From Pseudomonadota bacterium (GTDB taxonomy: Bacteria > Myxococcota > Bradymonadia > UBA4248): a stretch of DNA of 8,599 nucleotides. The stretch lies in NCBI GenBank assembly GCA_017613855.1, contig JAGACY010000013.1, forward strand, positions 1 to 8,599, written 5' to 3'. This document shows, one piece after another, positions 1 to 5,851 of this stretch (the first letter of the stretch is position 1; each line of letters begins with the position of its first letter). A program made the translations under genes and the position numbers. The notes beneath the pieces were generated by a model. That model worked only from the letters and a program-made list of their open reading frames with translations, made no database searches and was not told where the DNA came from.

Positions 1-90
1 GCCATCGGCGCCTCTCGAACGCCGTTCCCCGACGCGGGGATTGTCAAGGGTGTCGCGCGACACCCTTGACCGCCCGCCGCGCAGGCGCAA
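1..90. other. GC-rich patch at the window edge
   Basis: By hand count about 72% of these 90 bases are G or C, against about 40% in the next 90 bases, so composition changes abruptly near position 90. The patch contains a short hairpin (CCCCG ACG CGGGG, about 28-40) and a long palindrome (separate entry). Reading frames cross it on both strands. One plus-strand frame stays open from the edge and ends in a basic tail at TGA 92-94, so the 3' end of a gene from outside the window cannot be excluded. I do not recognise that peptide, and a palindromic intergenic repeat is the more likely explanation. Confidence 0.45.
43..70. repeat. 28-bp perfect palindrome
   Basis: Positions 43-56 and 57-70 are exact reverse complements, giving a 28-bp palindrome with no mismatch. 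As a hairpin it would have a 12-bp stem closed by a GCGC tetraloop. No T-run follows on either strand, so it is not a standard rho-independent terminator. It lies downstream of the spike gene's real terminator. It may be an extragenic palindromic repeat or the end of a mobile element; its function is unknown. Confidence 0.7.
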
Positions 91-140
91 ATGACTTTAT
101 AAAAAAAACATCCACACTTGTACAACACAGCCCCTGACCG

Positions 141-157
141 TGAGCAAATCCGTTTGT
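141..157. repeat. Short dispersed copy of the 5607-5704 inverted-repeat arm
   Basis: TGAGCAAATCCGTTTGT here matches exactly, as reverse complement, positions 5616-5632 in the left arm of the inverted-repeat element more than 5 kb away. The core ACAAA-TCCG-TTTGT motif is altered only in its first bases. Seventeen identical bases across 5.4 kb in an otherwise unrelated gap suggest a dispersed repeat family rather than chance, although this copy is short and lacks the second arm. Confidence 0.5.
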
Positions 158-180
158 TCATTTCTCCAATTATCCTGGCA

Positions 181-207
181 TAAAAAAAGGGGCGAAAACC
201 GCCCCTT
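181..207 (-). terminator. Rho-independent terminator of the spike gene
   Basis: On the minus strand AAGGGGCG and CGCCCCTT pair perfectly (8 bp) around a five-base GTTTT loop, and the stem runs directly into a T-tract ending at 182. It begins 21 bases past the stop codon of the spike gene at 228. This is a textbook intrinsic terminator and suggests the spike gene ends its transcription unit. Confidence 0.88.
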
Positions 208-227
208 CGAAAAACCAGAAAACAGAA

Positions 228-1085
228 TTACGGATTGAGGTCGATGGTCGAACCTTTGAGTGTCATCTTGGCACTTGCGGTTACATCAGTGGTGCCGCTG
301 CTCTTGAGATCGAGTTTTGAGCACTGGCCATCGATATTCTTGCCAGCTTTGACAGAAATATCCTGATCGGCTTCAATTTCGAGATTTTTGCATTCGAGAC
401 GAATGGTTTCTTTAGCTTTAATCAGGATATCGCCGGTATCGGTTTCGAGTGTAATTTTCTTATTGGCGGTATCGATTTCGAGCCATTGTTTCTGATCCAT
501 ATCATACAAACGGACGCGTTCTTCACCGTCTTTGTCATCGATATAGAGTTCTGCAGATTTATTGGAACGCAGAGAAACACCGCCTTCGCCTTCTTTGTCG
601 ATGAAAGCAATGGTATGACCCATGCGGGAACGGATGAAACGATAATCATTCTTACCGTCCTGAGCATTATTGGGAACATCGACTTCAACCTGATCGGGTG
701 AATAGGTCAATTTACGCGGAGAGCTCTTGGCACCGTTCCAAAGACCACCCACAATGATCGGACGCGAAAAATCGCCTTCTTCAAATTCGACCATAACTTC
801 GTCATCGACTTCAGGAAGCCAGAAGCTACCCATATCACTACCTGTCATCATCGTGGTGATACGAGCCCAGAAGCTCTGAATCTTGGAATCACTGCCATCC
901 GACGTCGTGCCCTGTGAATATTGATCTGCCAACCATGGGAAGGAAACACGCACACGATAGCGATCCTCTGGATCGACGTTGTCGACGACTTTCGCAATCA
1001 TACCACCCTGCATTCTGGAGGCATTTGTACGACCCTCGTGACTCTCATTTAACATATCACTAATGACTTTTCCGATTGATGCCAT
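228..1085 (-). CDS. Short VgrG / phage baseplate assembly protein V-like spike
   Basis: The 285-residue protein resembles the spike of contractile injection systems (gpV of phage P2, the gp5-like part of VgrG). Residues about 28-118 form the OB-fold-like domain, with the family's typical stretches VRVSFPW, SFWARI, GSFWLPEVDDEVMVEFEEGD and RPIIVGGLWNG. From about residue 150 the protein turns into short alternating hydrophobic and charged repeats (EIDTANKKITLETDTGDILI, then similar), as expected for the trimeric beta-helix needle, ending STIDLNP. It lacks the large gp27-like hub domain of full-length VgrG (usually 600 or more residues) and shows no extra C-terminal effector domain. The ATG at 1085 follows a GGAAAGGA ribosome site at good spacing. 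No sheath, tube or baseplate gene is visible nearby, and a terminator closes the unit, so it appears to be an orphan spike. The system type (T6SS, extracellular CIS or phage tail) cannot be decided from this window. Confidence 0.8.
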   Translation of the reverse strand: MASIGKVISDMLNESHEGRTNASRMQGGMIAKVVDNVDPEDRYRVRVSFPWLADQYSQGTTSDGSDSKIQSFWARITTMMTGSDMGSFWLPEVDDEVMVEFEEGDFSRPIIVGGLWNGAKSSPRKLTYSPDQVEVDVPNNAQDGKNDYRFIRSRMGHTIAFIDKEGEGGVSLRSNKSAELYIDDKDGEERVRLYDMDQKQWLEIDTANKKITLETDTGDILIKAKETIRLECKNLEIEADQDISVKAGKNIDGQCSKLDLKSSGTTDVTASAKMTLKGSTIDLNP

Positions 1086-1215
1086 AATTCCTTTCCTCTT
1101 CTATCTTTAGGGTTGCGAATGAATACAAAACACACCGGAGACAGACTACTGCAATTTTCGTTCCTATATCGTGCTTATTCCCAATGATACGATAAATACC
1201 TCTAAAATGCCCCCA

Positions 1216-1244
1216 ATTTTAAAGCATGATTAAACCATCTGCAA
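1216..1244 (-). promoter_or_regulatory. Possible sigma70-like promoter for the spike gene
   Basis: On the minus strand a TAAAAT box (1221-1216) lies 17 bases downstream of a TTGCAG box (1244-1239). The -10 matches consensus at five of six bases, but the -35 only at three. It would give a leader of about 120 bases before the spike start at 1085. The match is modest and the region is AT-rich, so this is a candidate only. Confidence 0.3.
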
Positions 1245-1279
1245 ACGCAAATGGCCGTCACCGGGGTCTATTGTCCCCA

Positions 1280-2266
1280 TTAGAAATTCATGTGAATACC
1301 AAATGAAACGCCATCCTGAAGCGGTGAGGCATACGCACTCACATCATTCACTTCAACGCGCTCTTTCTCACTCACAGCACTTACTATCGCAAGCACAGCA
1401 CCTGTAATCGCTGCTGCCCCGCCAATACCGACAAACGTGTACATCAAGGTATTGCCCAACTTCACCTGATCATGCGCATCATCGGCTTTCTTCTTGTACG
1501 AATCATCGCCCCAAATCGCATATTTGTACGCATAATCCTTCTCATCCGAATACGCATGGTTCGCATAAGCCGAGAAAAATCCACCGCCCGCAACAAGCAC
1601 TGCACCACCCAGCATCAACCCCCAATACAGAGCAGGATGGAATTTCTCTTTCATCTCATACGTCTTCTCAATCTCAACGCGCTTCTCCACTTCCACCGTC
1701 TCTACACGATGAATGGCAAGCTTGACATGCTCATCCGGCTTCGAAAGCGCCGCTTTGACATTCACTGTCTCTGATTTGCCTGATGCATCGACAATCATAA
1801 ACTTATGATCGCCTGGCGCCAACGAATAGGGACGCTGCCAACACGTACCGATACGCTCCTCATCTATCATGACGTAACCCCCTGTCGGGATTTCGCATTC
1901 CAGATAAAACTTTTGCCATGCATCGCAATTCGATATCTCATCAAATGCCTTGACTGCACGCTGATAAATCGAATTCGTCTCCGGCAGATTATAGTTCACC
2001 ATAACCTGAGTATAGTATTGCTGCGCATCTTTACATTGATTCATGCGCTGATAGGCACGACCAAGCGAATAGTCAACTTCCGGTCCCGAAAATTGAACGC
2101 GAATTTCAAGATATTGACGAAGTGCCTCAGAGAGATCCTGTTTGGTCATTGCTGCTGCATCTGCCATGCGAGCTTTGAACTCTTCCATTTCCTGAGCATA
2201 AGCACTCGAACCAATACCAGCAAATATGGCTGACAAAAGCAGAATTTTTATTGATTTGGAAAACAT
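1280..2266 (-). CDS. Secreted TPR and PEGA-like protein with two C-terminal membrane helices
   Basis: The 328-residue protein starts with a Sec-type signal peptide (K-rich start, hydrophobic LLLSAIFAGIG, cleavage likely after SAYA at residue 24). Residues about 43-110 read as TPR helices (DLSEALRQYLEIR, DYSLGRAYQRMNQCKDAQQYY). Residues about 120-185 resemble a PEGA surface domain (GGYVMIDEERIG, then LAPGDHKFMIVDASGKSETV). A charged linker (VEVEKRVEIEK) leads to two glycine- and alanine-rich membrane segments near 213-236 and 273-298, and the chain ends in SFGIHMNF. Such architecture is common among uncharacterised envelope proteins of Myxococcota and relatives; no enzymatic motif is seen and the function is unknown. 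The frame stays open upstream to 2431, but I chose ATG 2266 because GGAGG sits four bases before it and the signal peptide begins there; the upstream extension has no domain character and overlaps hairpin DNA. No convincing terminator follows. Confidence 0.75.
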   Translation of the reverse strand: MFSKSIKILLLSAIFAGIGSSAYAQEMEEFKARMADAAAMTKQDLSEALRQYLEIRVQFSGPEVDYSLGRAYQRMNQCKDAQQYYTQVMVNYNLPETNSIYQRAVKAFDEISNCDAWQKFYLECEIPTGGYVMIDEERIGTCWQRPYSLAPGDHKFMIVDASGKSETVNVKAALSKPDEHVKLAIHRVETVEVEKRVEIEKTYEMKEKFHPALYWGLMLGGAVLVAGGGFFSAYANHAYSDEKDYAYKYAIWGDDSYKKKADDAHDQVKLGNTLMYTFVGIGGAAAITGAVLAIVSAVSEKERVEVNDVSAYASPLQDGVSFGIHMNF

Positions 2267-2280
2267 GCATCCTCCGGTGT

Positions 2281-2294
2281 TGCCCTTTAGGGCA
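2281..2294. promoter_or_regulatory. Palindrome just upstream of the TPR/PEGA-like gene
   Basis: TGCCCT and AGGGCA are perfect inverted repeats separated by TT, lying five bases beyond the GGAGG ribosome site of the minus-strand gene that starts at 2266. It could be a repressor operator or a small leader hairpin that affects translation. The six-base arms are short, so chance is possible. Confidence 0.3.
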
Positions 2295-2377
2295 CAAAGA
2301 AACACCCTTAGCATCTCACATATTTGACTCTCTTGCAAATAGGACACGTCGCTTTCTGAGATTTTTTTTTCTTTGGC

Positions 2378-2447
2378 GCGGCTTTTATTGCTTTCGCAAT
2401 ACAAAGCCGCCGGCTGTGCTATGGCGAGCATAGCTCGCCATACGCAC
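2378..2447. repeat. Back-to-back hairpin pair in a divergent gap (REP/BIME-like)
   Basis: Two strong hairpins lie five bases apart. The first (2378-2410) pairs GCGGCTTT with AAAGCCGC, then after a small internal loop ATTGC with GCAAT around TTTC. The second (2416-2447) pairs TATGGCGAGC with GCTCGCCATA around an ATA loop, and beyond a one-base bulge GTGC with GCAC. Neither is followed by a T-run, so they are not intrinsic terminators. The bulged stem and paired arrangement resemble bacterial REP/BIME elements. They lie between the divergent starts at 2266 and 2534 and might alternatively structure the leader of the minus-strand gene. Confidence 0.6.
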
Positions 2448-2468
2448 GCCTGCTTTTACTCCCAACTT

Positions 2469-2497
2469 TTGTCATTCCAACTCTTTTAGGGTATAAA
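2469..2497 (+). promoter_or_regulatory. Sigma70-like promoter of the metallophosphoesterase gene
   Basis: TTGTCA (2469-2474) and TATAAA (2492-2497) are separated by exactly 17 bases, each differing from consensus at one position. Transcription would start near 2504, giving a leader of about 30 bases that contains GAGGAG (2523-2528), five bases before the ATG at 2534. Confidence 0.65.
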
Positions 2498-2533
2498 CCT
2501 CAATCCAGTGTGGCAGTTTTTTGAGGAGTCTTC

Positions 2534-3268
2534 ATGAAAATTGGCATTTTTTCGGATATTCACAGCAACTTAAATGCATTTAAAGTCGTTCGGGAATTTT
2601 ACGAACAAAACCCTTGTGATGAGTATTTATGCCTCGGCGATGTCGTCGGATATGGCCCACAGCCGGATGAATGCTGCGATGCCGTGCGCGATTTTGCCAA
2701 TCTCACCATACTCGGAAATCACGATGCTGCCGTCTGTGGCCGCATGAATTATGCCTATTATTATGAAGCTGCCAGAAATGTGCTCGACTATCACGCAAGC
2801 CTCCTCAAACCCGGCAATATGGAATGGCTGCGCCAAATGCCCTATATGTACAAACATCCCGAGGGATTTACCATCTGCCATGGCTCGCCCATCGACCCAC
2901 AGGAGTTTAATTACATCTTCTTTATCGATCAGGCCATTCAGCTCATGCCGCACTATGATGAACTCGATCACATCACTTTTATCGGGCATTCCCACTTAAC
3001 AAAGGCTTTTTCCATTACGCGGGAAGAAGTGAACGATATCACTTCCACCAACATTACCTTTGAACCCGATAAAAAATACTTTGTAACCGTGGGATCCGTC
3101 GGACAGCCCCGCGATTACGACAACCGAGCATGCTGCACCATCTACGATACCGAAACCAAAACCATTCAGTACTACCGTTTCCCATACGATATCGAAGATA
3201 CTGTGCGCCGCGTTTTCGATTCTGAGATTACCTACAACTTCGGAAAACGCCTTTACCTGGGAATTTGA
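2534..3268 (+). CDS. Metallophosphoesterase, YfcE/MJ0936-type phosphatase or phosphodiesterase
   Basis: This 244-residue cytoplasmic protein carries the full calcineurin-like dimetal motif set: D8-x-H10 in FSDIHSN, GD at 35-36 followed by VVGYGPQPDEC, GNHD at 61-64, H116 in ICHGSP, and GHSH at 151-154, which supply the expected metal ligands. The stretch VTVGSVGQPRD near the end is also typical of this subfamily. Length is normal and no extra domain is present. Family members hydrolyse phosphomono- or phosphodiesters with Mn or similar metals in vitro; the natural substrate cannot be read from sequence. The start is well supported by GAGGAG five bases upstream and a promoter just before. It is transcribed alone, away from the TPR/PEGA-like gene and towards transketolase. 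No clear terminator hairpin precedes the T-run at its stop codon. Confidence 0.9.
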   Translation: MKIGIFSDIHSNLNAFKVVREFYEQNPCDEYLCLGDVVGYGPQPDECCDAVRDFANLTILGNHDAAVCGRMNYAYYYEAARNVLDYHASLLKPGNMEWLRQMPYMYKHPEGFTICHGSPIDPQEFNYIFFIDQAIQLMPHYDELDHITFIGHSHLTKAFSITREEVNDITSTNITFEPDKKYFVTVGSVGQPRDYDNRACCTIYDTETKTIQYYRFPYDIEDTVRRVFDSEITYNFGKRLYLGI

Positions 3269-3276
3269 TTTTTTTT

Positions 3277-3446
3277 GCGAGACGTAGGGGCGACCCAATG
3301 TGGTCACCCCAAGGCGAGCTTTTCCCACGAGAAATAAACAAGCGAGACGTAGGAGCGACCCAATGTGGTCACCCCAAGGCGAGCTTTTCCCACGAGAAAT
3401 AAACAAGCGAGACGTAGGGGCGACCCAATGTGGTCGCCCCAAGGCG
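3277..3446. repeat. 65-bp tandem repeat, 2.6 copies, each with a hairpin
   Basis: Full units occupy 3277-3341 and 3342-3406, differing at one base (3289 versus 3354). A third, partial unit occupies 3407-3446 and differs from the first at one base. Each unit contains an inverted repeat around a six-base loop, perfect in the third copy (GGGGCGACC CAATGT GGTCGCCCC). The period of 65 is not a multiple of three, which argues against coding. The array fills the space between the convergent stop codons of the phosphoesterase and transketolase genes, where hairpins could serve as transcript ends or stabilisers. The unit is reminiscent of palindromic intergenic repeats seen in many bacterial genomes. 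Confidence 0.9.
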
Positions 3447-3469
3447 TTCATTCCCTTGGGAACAAAAAC

Positions 3470-5476
3470 TTACCCCAAAACCGCCTTCACCACCGCATCA
3501 GCCGTAATGCCAAAGTGTTTGTACAGCAAATCCGCAGGCGCACTCGCACCGTAGCTGCTCATGCCGATGAATTTTCCTTCATCGCCAATGAGTTTTTCCC
3601 AACTCATTTCGCAGGCGGCTTCGACAGCTACGCGGTTTTTGACCGATTTGGGCAGCACCGATTCGCGATATTCGGCGCTCTGTTCCATAAAGAGACGGTG
3701 TGCAGGCACGCTCACGACGCGGCCGCGTTTGCCCTGAGCTTTGAGCTGATTATAGGAGTCGATCGCGATGTCGACTTCAGAACCCGAGGCCAGAATGATG
3801 TACTCGGGATTGTCATCGCTGATGAGCGTATAAGCGCCTTTCCTAAGGTTTTCGGCCGAGGCATACACGGTGCGATCGAGCGTCTGGCAATTCTGGCGCG
3901 ACAAAGCCAAACCGACGGGACGGTCACTCGAAACGGCATATTTAAATGCTTCGAGCGTTTCGTTGGCATCGTTCGGACGAATGAACACGAAATCGGGAAT
4001 CGCGCGCAGCGAGGCAAAATGCTCGATCGGCTGATGCGTCGGACCATCCTCGCCAACGCCAATCGAATCGTGCGTCCAAACCCAGAAGGCATGCGCTTTT
4101 TCAAGGGCACCCAGACGGATGCAGTGGCGCATATAATCGCTAAAGACCAGGAATGTCGCACCGTAGGGGATAAATCCGCCATAGAGCGCCATTGCATTGA
4201 CGATCGAGGCCATCGCAAACTCGCGGATACCAAAGAAAAGATTGCGTCCGGCGCGATCCGATTTGCTGTAATCGCCCGAGCCTTTCACATAGGTCTTGTT
4301 CGATTCGTGCAGGTCGGCACTGCCGCCCATCAGTTCAGGCAGATTTGCATGAAGTGCACTCAAAACCTTGCCGCCGGCGGCACGCGTAGCCATCGGTTTG
4401 CCGGCTTCGAAGGCAGGCACTTTGTCCCAGCCCTCGGGGAGTTTGCCGCTCATGCGGCGTTCAAATTCGGCCGCCAGTTCGGGATATTCCTTGCGATAAT
4501 CTTCAAAATCGGCTTTCCAGGCATCATAGGCCGCATCGTGTTTGGCGACGCGTTCTTCGCGGCTCCTGGCGACGCGTTCGGGCACAAAGAACTGTGCATC
4601 TTCGGGCCATCCATAAGCCGCTTTGGTGAGCTTGATTTCTTCGGCACCCAGTGGGGAACCATGCACTTTCGAAGTATCCTGCATGTGGGGACTGCCAAAC
4701 CCAATGTGATTGCGAACGCTAATCAGTGTCGGCTTTTCATGCTGTGATTTAGCGGCTTTAATCGCATTGTCAATTGCCTCAAGGTCGGTACCATCCTCGA
4801 CTTTGATCACATTCCATCCGTGGGCTTCGAAACGTTTCGGCACATCCTCTGTAAAGCTCACATCCGTCGTGCCATCGATCGTAATATGGTTGTTGTCGTA
4901 CAGCACGATGAGTTTGCTCAATCCCCAGTGACCAGCCAGCGAAGCGGCCTCCGAGCTGATGCCTTCCATCAGGCAGCCATCGCCGCAGATCGCATAAGTA
5001 TAATGATCGACAATCTTGTGGCCCGGCTTGTTATAGCGTGCCGCCAAATGGCTCTCGGCCAATGCAAACCCTACGGCATTGGCGATGCCCTGCCCCAAAG
5101 GACCTGTGGTCGTATCGATGCCTGCCGTGATGTGATTCTCGGGATGTCCCGGGGTTTTGCTCCCCAACTGGCGGAATTGCTTGATATCATCAAGACTCAC
5201 GGGATAACCGTTCAAATGGAGCAGCCCATACAGCAAACTCGATGCATGGCCATTCGAAAGAACAAAGCGGTCACGGTTGCTCCAGCCAATATGATGCGGT
5301 GCCAGATGCATGTGACGGCTCCACAAAACATGCGCCATTGCTGCACATCCCATCGGCGCCCCCGGATGACCCGAATTCGCTTTCTGGACCATATCCATAG
5401 CCAGCGTCCGCAGCGTCAGCACATTGAGCTGATCGATATCGATATTGGCAACCTTTGCATCCCATTCTTGTGTCAT
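3470..5476 (-). CDS. tkt: Transketolase
   Basis: This 668-residue enzyme has the normal full length of bacterial transketolase, a cytoplasmic thiamine-diphosphate enzyme that moves two-carbon units between ketose and aldose phosphates in the non-oxidative pentose phosphate pathway. The N-terminal signature [19 protein letters not shown] includes H37. [16 protein letters not shown] and the diphosphate-binding GDG motif (165-167, in CGDGCLMEG) with N195 in LYDNN follow, then H273 in VHGSPLG. The pyrimidine half has GGSADL (384-389), the catalytic glutamate E419 in GIREF, and [12 protein letters not shown] (475-486). All key residues seem present. The ATG at 5476 has TGGAG eight bases upstream; the chain begins a little before the conserved domain, as is usual. 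Its stop codon lies 23 bases from the tandem hairpin repeat. Long plus-strand frames across this gene are antisense shadows. Confidence 0.97.
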   Translation of the reverse strand: MTQEWDAKVANIDIDQLNVLTLRTLAMDMVQKANSGHPGAPMGCAAMAHVLWSRHMHLAPHHIGWSNRDRFVLSNGHASSLLYGLLHLNGYPVSLDDIKQFRQLGSKTPGHPENHITAGIDTTTGPLGQGIANAVGFALAESHLAARYNKPGHKIVDHYTYAICGDGCLMEGISSEAASLAGHWGLSKLIVLYDNNHITIDGTTDVSFTEDVPKRFEAHGWNVIKVEDGTDLEAIDNAIKAAKSQHEKPTLISVRNHIGFGSPHMQDTSKVHGSPLGAEEIKLTKAAYGWPEDAQFFVPERVARSREERVAKHDAAYDAWKADFEDYRKEYPELAAEFERRMSGKLPEGWDKVPAFEAGKPMATRAAGGKVLSALHANLPELMGGSADLHESNKTYVKGSGDYSKSDRAGRNLFFGIREFAMASIVNAMALYGGFIPYGATFLVFSDYMRHCIRLGALEKAHAFWVWTHDSIGVGEDGPTHQPIEHFASLRAIPDFVFIRPNDANETLEAFKYAVSSDRPVGLALSRQNCQTLDRTVYASAENLRKGAYTLISDDNPEYIILASGSEVDIAIDSYNQLKAQGKRGRVVSVPAHRLFMEQSAEYRESVLPKSVKNRVAVEAACEMSWEKLIGDEGKFIGMSSYGASAPADLLYKHFGITADAVVKAVLG

Positions 5477-5606
5477 GGCAAAACTCCACTCAAATTGTGT
5501 TCCAATACGGCCACCATAGCCGCCAAAATGTCCAAAAAGTTTACCCGATTTCGATATTCTTTCGCAATTTTATTCGCAATGTTTTAACAATAATAAGGAG
5601 TATGAG

Positions 5607-5704
5607 TTTGTTTTTACAAACGGATTTGCTCAGGCCTAACGGCCTTCGCGTTAAATAAGATGTGAGCAGCGTTAGTTGCGAACAAATCCGTTTGTAAAAA
5701 CAAA
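5607..5704. repeat. 98-bp inverted-repeat element with 22-bp perfect arms
   Basis: Arms 5607-5628 and 5683-5704 are exact reverse complements of 22 bases, enclosing a 54-base centre. Each arm itself contains a small palindrome, ACAAA-TCCG-TTTGT. The centre has its own AGGCC-TAAC-GGCCT hairpin (5632-5645). A 27-bp exact copy of the right-hand portion (5674-5700) recurs at 5801-5827, and a 17-base piece of the left arm recurs at 141-157. No target-site duplication is visible at the ends and no transposase is encoded. It could be a miniature inverted-repeat element or a structured intergenic repeat. It begins two bases past the stop of the outer-membrane protein remnant on the minus strand. Confidence 0.75.
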
Positions 5705-5705
5705 A

Positions 5706-5762
5706 TCACCAACGCATTGCCAATCCAACGAATAAATGCTGTTTCGATGAATTGGCATCCAT
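5706..5762 (-). pseudogene. Possible remnant of an outer-membrane beta-barrel C-terminus
   Basis: Read on the minus strand from 5762, this piece encodes MDANSSKQHLFVGLAMRW and then TGA. The final alternating hydrophobic strand with a terminal aromatic residue (HLFVGLAMRW) matches the closing beta-strand signature by which BAM recognises outer-membrane barrels. The frame upstream runs into heptamer and arm repeats with no recognisable protein, so only the last strand of a gene would remain. It is very short, and chance resemblance is a real alternative. Confidence 0.3.
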
Positions 5763-5773
5763 AATTGCGCATT

Positions 5774-5794
5774 GCGAATTACGAATTACGAATT
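5774..5794. repeat. Heptamer tandem repeat (GCGAATT, then ACGAATT twice)
   Basis: Three consecutive seven-base units, two identical and one differing at the first base, occupy the region between the barrel remnant and the extra repeat arm. Such AATT-containing heptamer runs resemble the short tandemly repeated repetitive sequences described in cyanobacteria. A related run lies at 7954-7981, so both flanks of the first M3 gene have one. Confidence 0.65.
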
Positions 5795-5800
5795 GAAAAA

Positions 5801-5827
5801 AGTTGCGAACAAATCCGTTTGTAAAAA
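5801..5827. repeat. 27-bp direct copy of the inverted-repeat arm
   Basis: These 27 bases are identical to 5674-5700 in the right-hand portion of the inverted-repeat element 127 bases away. The copy ends 24 bases before the start codon of the M3 lipoprotein gene, so it must lie in the promoter or leader of that gene. Its ACAAA-TCCG-TTTGT core is a small hairpin or a possible protein-binding site. Confidence 0.75.
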
Positions 5828-5851
5828 ACATTCTTCACAACTGGAGAAAAA

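Larger units (their letters stand above)
5477..5851. other. Repeat-rich divergent gap without an intact gene
   Basis: This 375-bp stretch separates the start codons of transketolase (minus) and the M3 lipoprotein (plus), so both promoters should lie here, but I could not pick a convincing -35/-10 pair for either. It contains the inverted-repeat element, a probable outer-membrane protein remnant, heptamer repeats and an extra repeat arm (separate entries). A stretch at 5561-5581 recurs with 19 of 21 bases identical at 7914-7934, on the other side of the M3 gene. Confidence 0.6.

Noticed and set aside
1263..1278. Terminator for the TPR/PEGA-like gene
   Set aside because: Only a four-base GGGG/CCCC stem with an eight-base loop and no T-run follows the stop codon.
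2267..2431. N-terminal extension of the TPR/PEGA-like protein to 2431
   Set aside because: GGAGG and a signal peptide support the start at 2266, and the extension overlaps hairpin DNA and has no domain character.
3277..3446. CRISPR array
   Set aside because: The units are contiguous 65-bp tandem copies with no unique spacers, and no cas gene is present.
2996..3451. Minus-strand open frame across the tandem repeat and the phosphoesterase 3' end
   Set aside because: The repeat period is not a multiple of three, and the frame is antisense to a well-supported phosphoesterase.
3365..4747. Plus-strand open frame of 460 codons opposite transketolase
   Set aside because: It starts inside the 65-bp tandem repeat, overlaps a certain transketolase on the other strand, and its low-complexity F/H/R/A-rich translation resembles no family; it is an antisense shadow.
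4820..5587. Plus-strand open frame of 255 codons opposite the start of transketolase
   Set aside because: It is antisense to conserved transketolase motifs, with no ribosome site or recognisable domain.
5602..5658. Small plus-strand frame of 18 codons preceded by AAGGAG
   Set aside because: The ribosome site is only one base from the ATG, and the frame consists of the inverted-repeat arm and centre.
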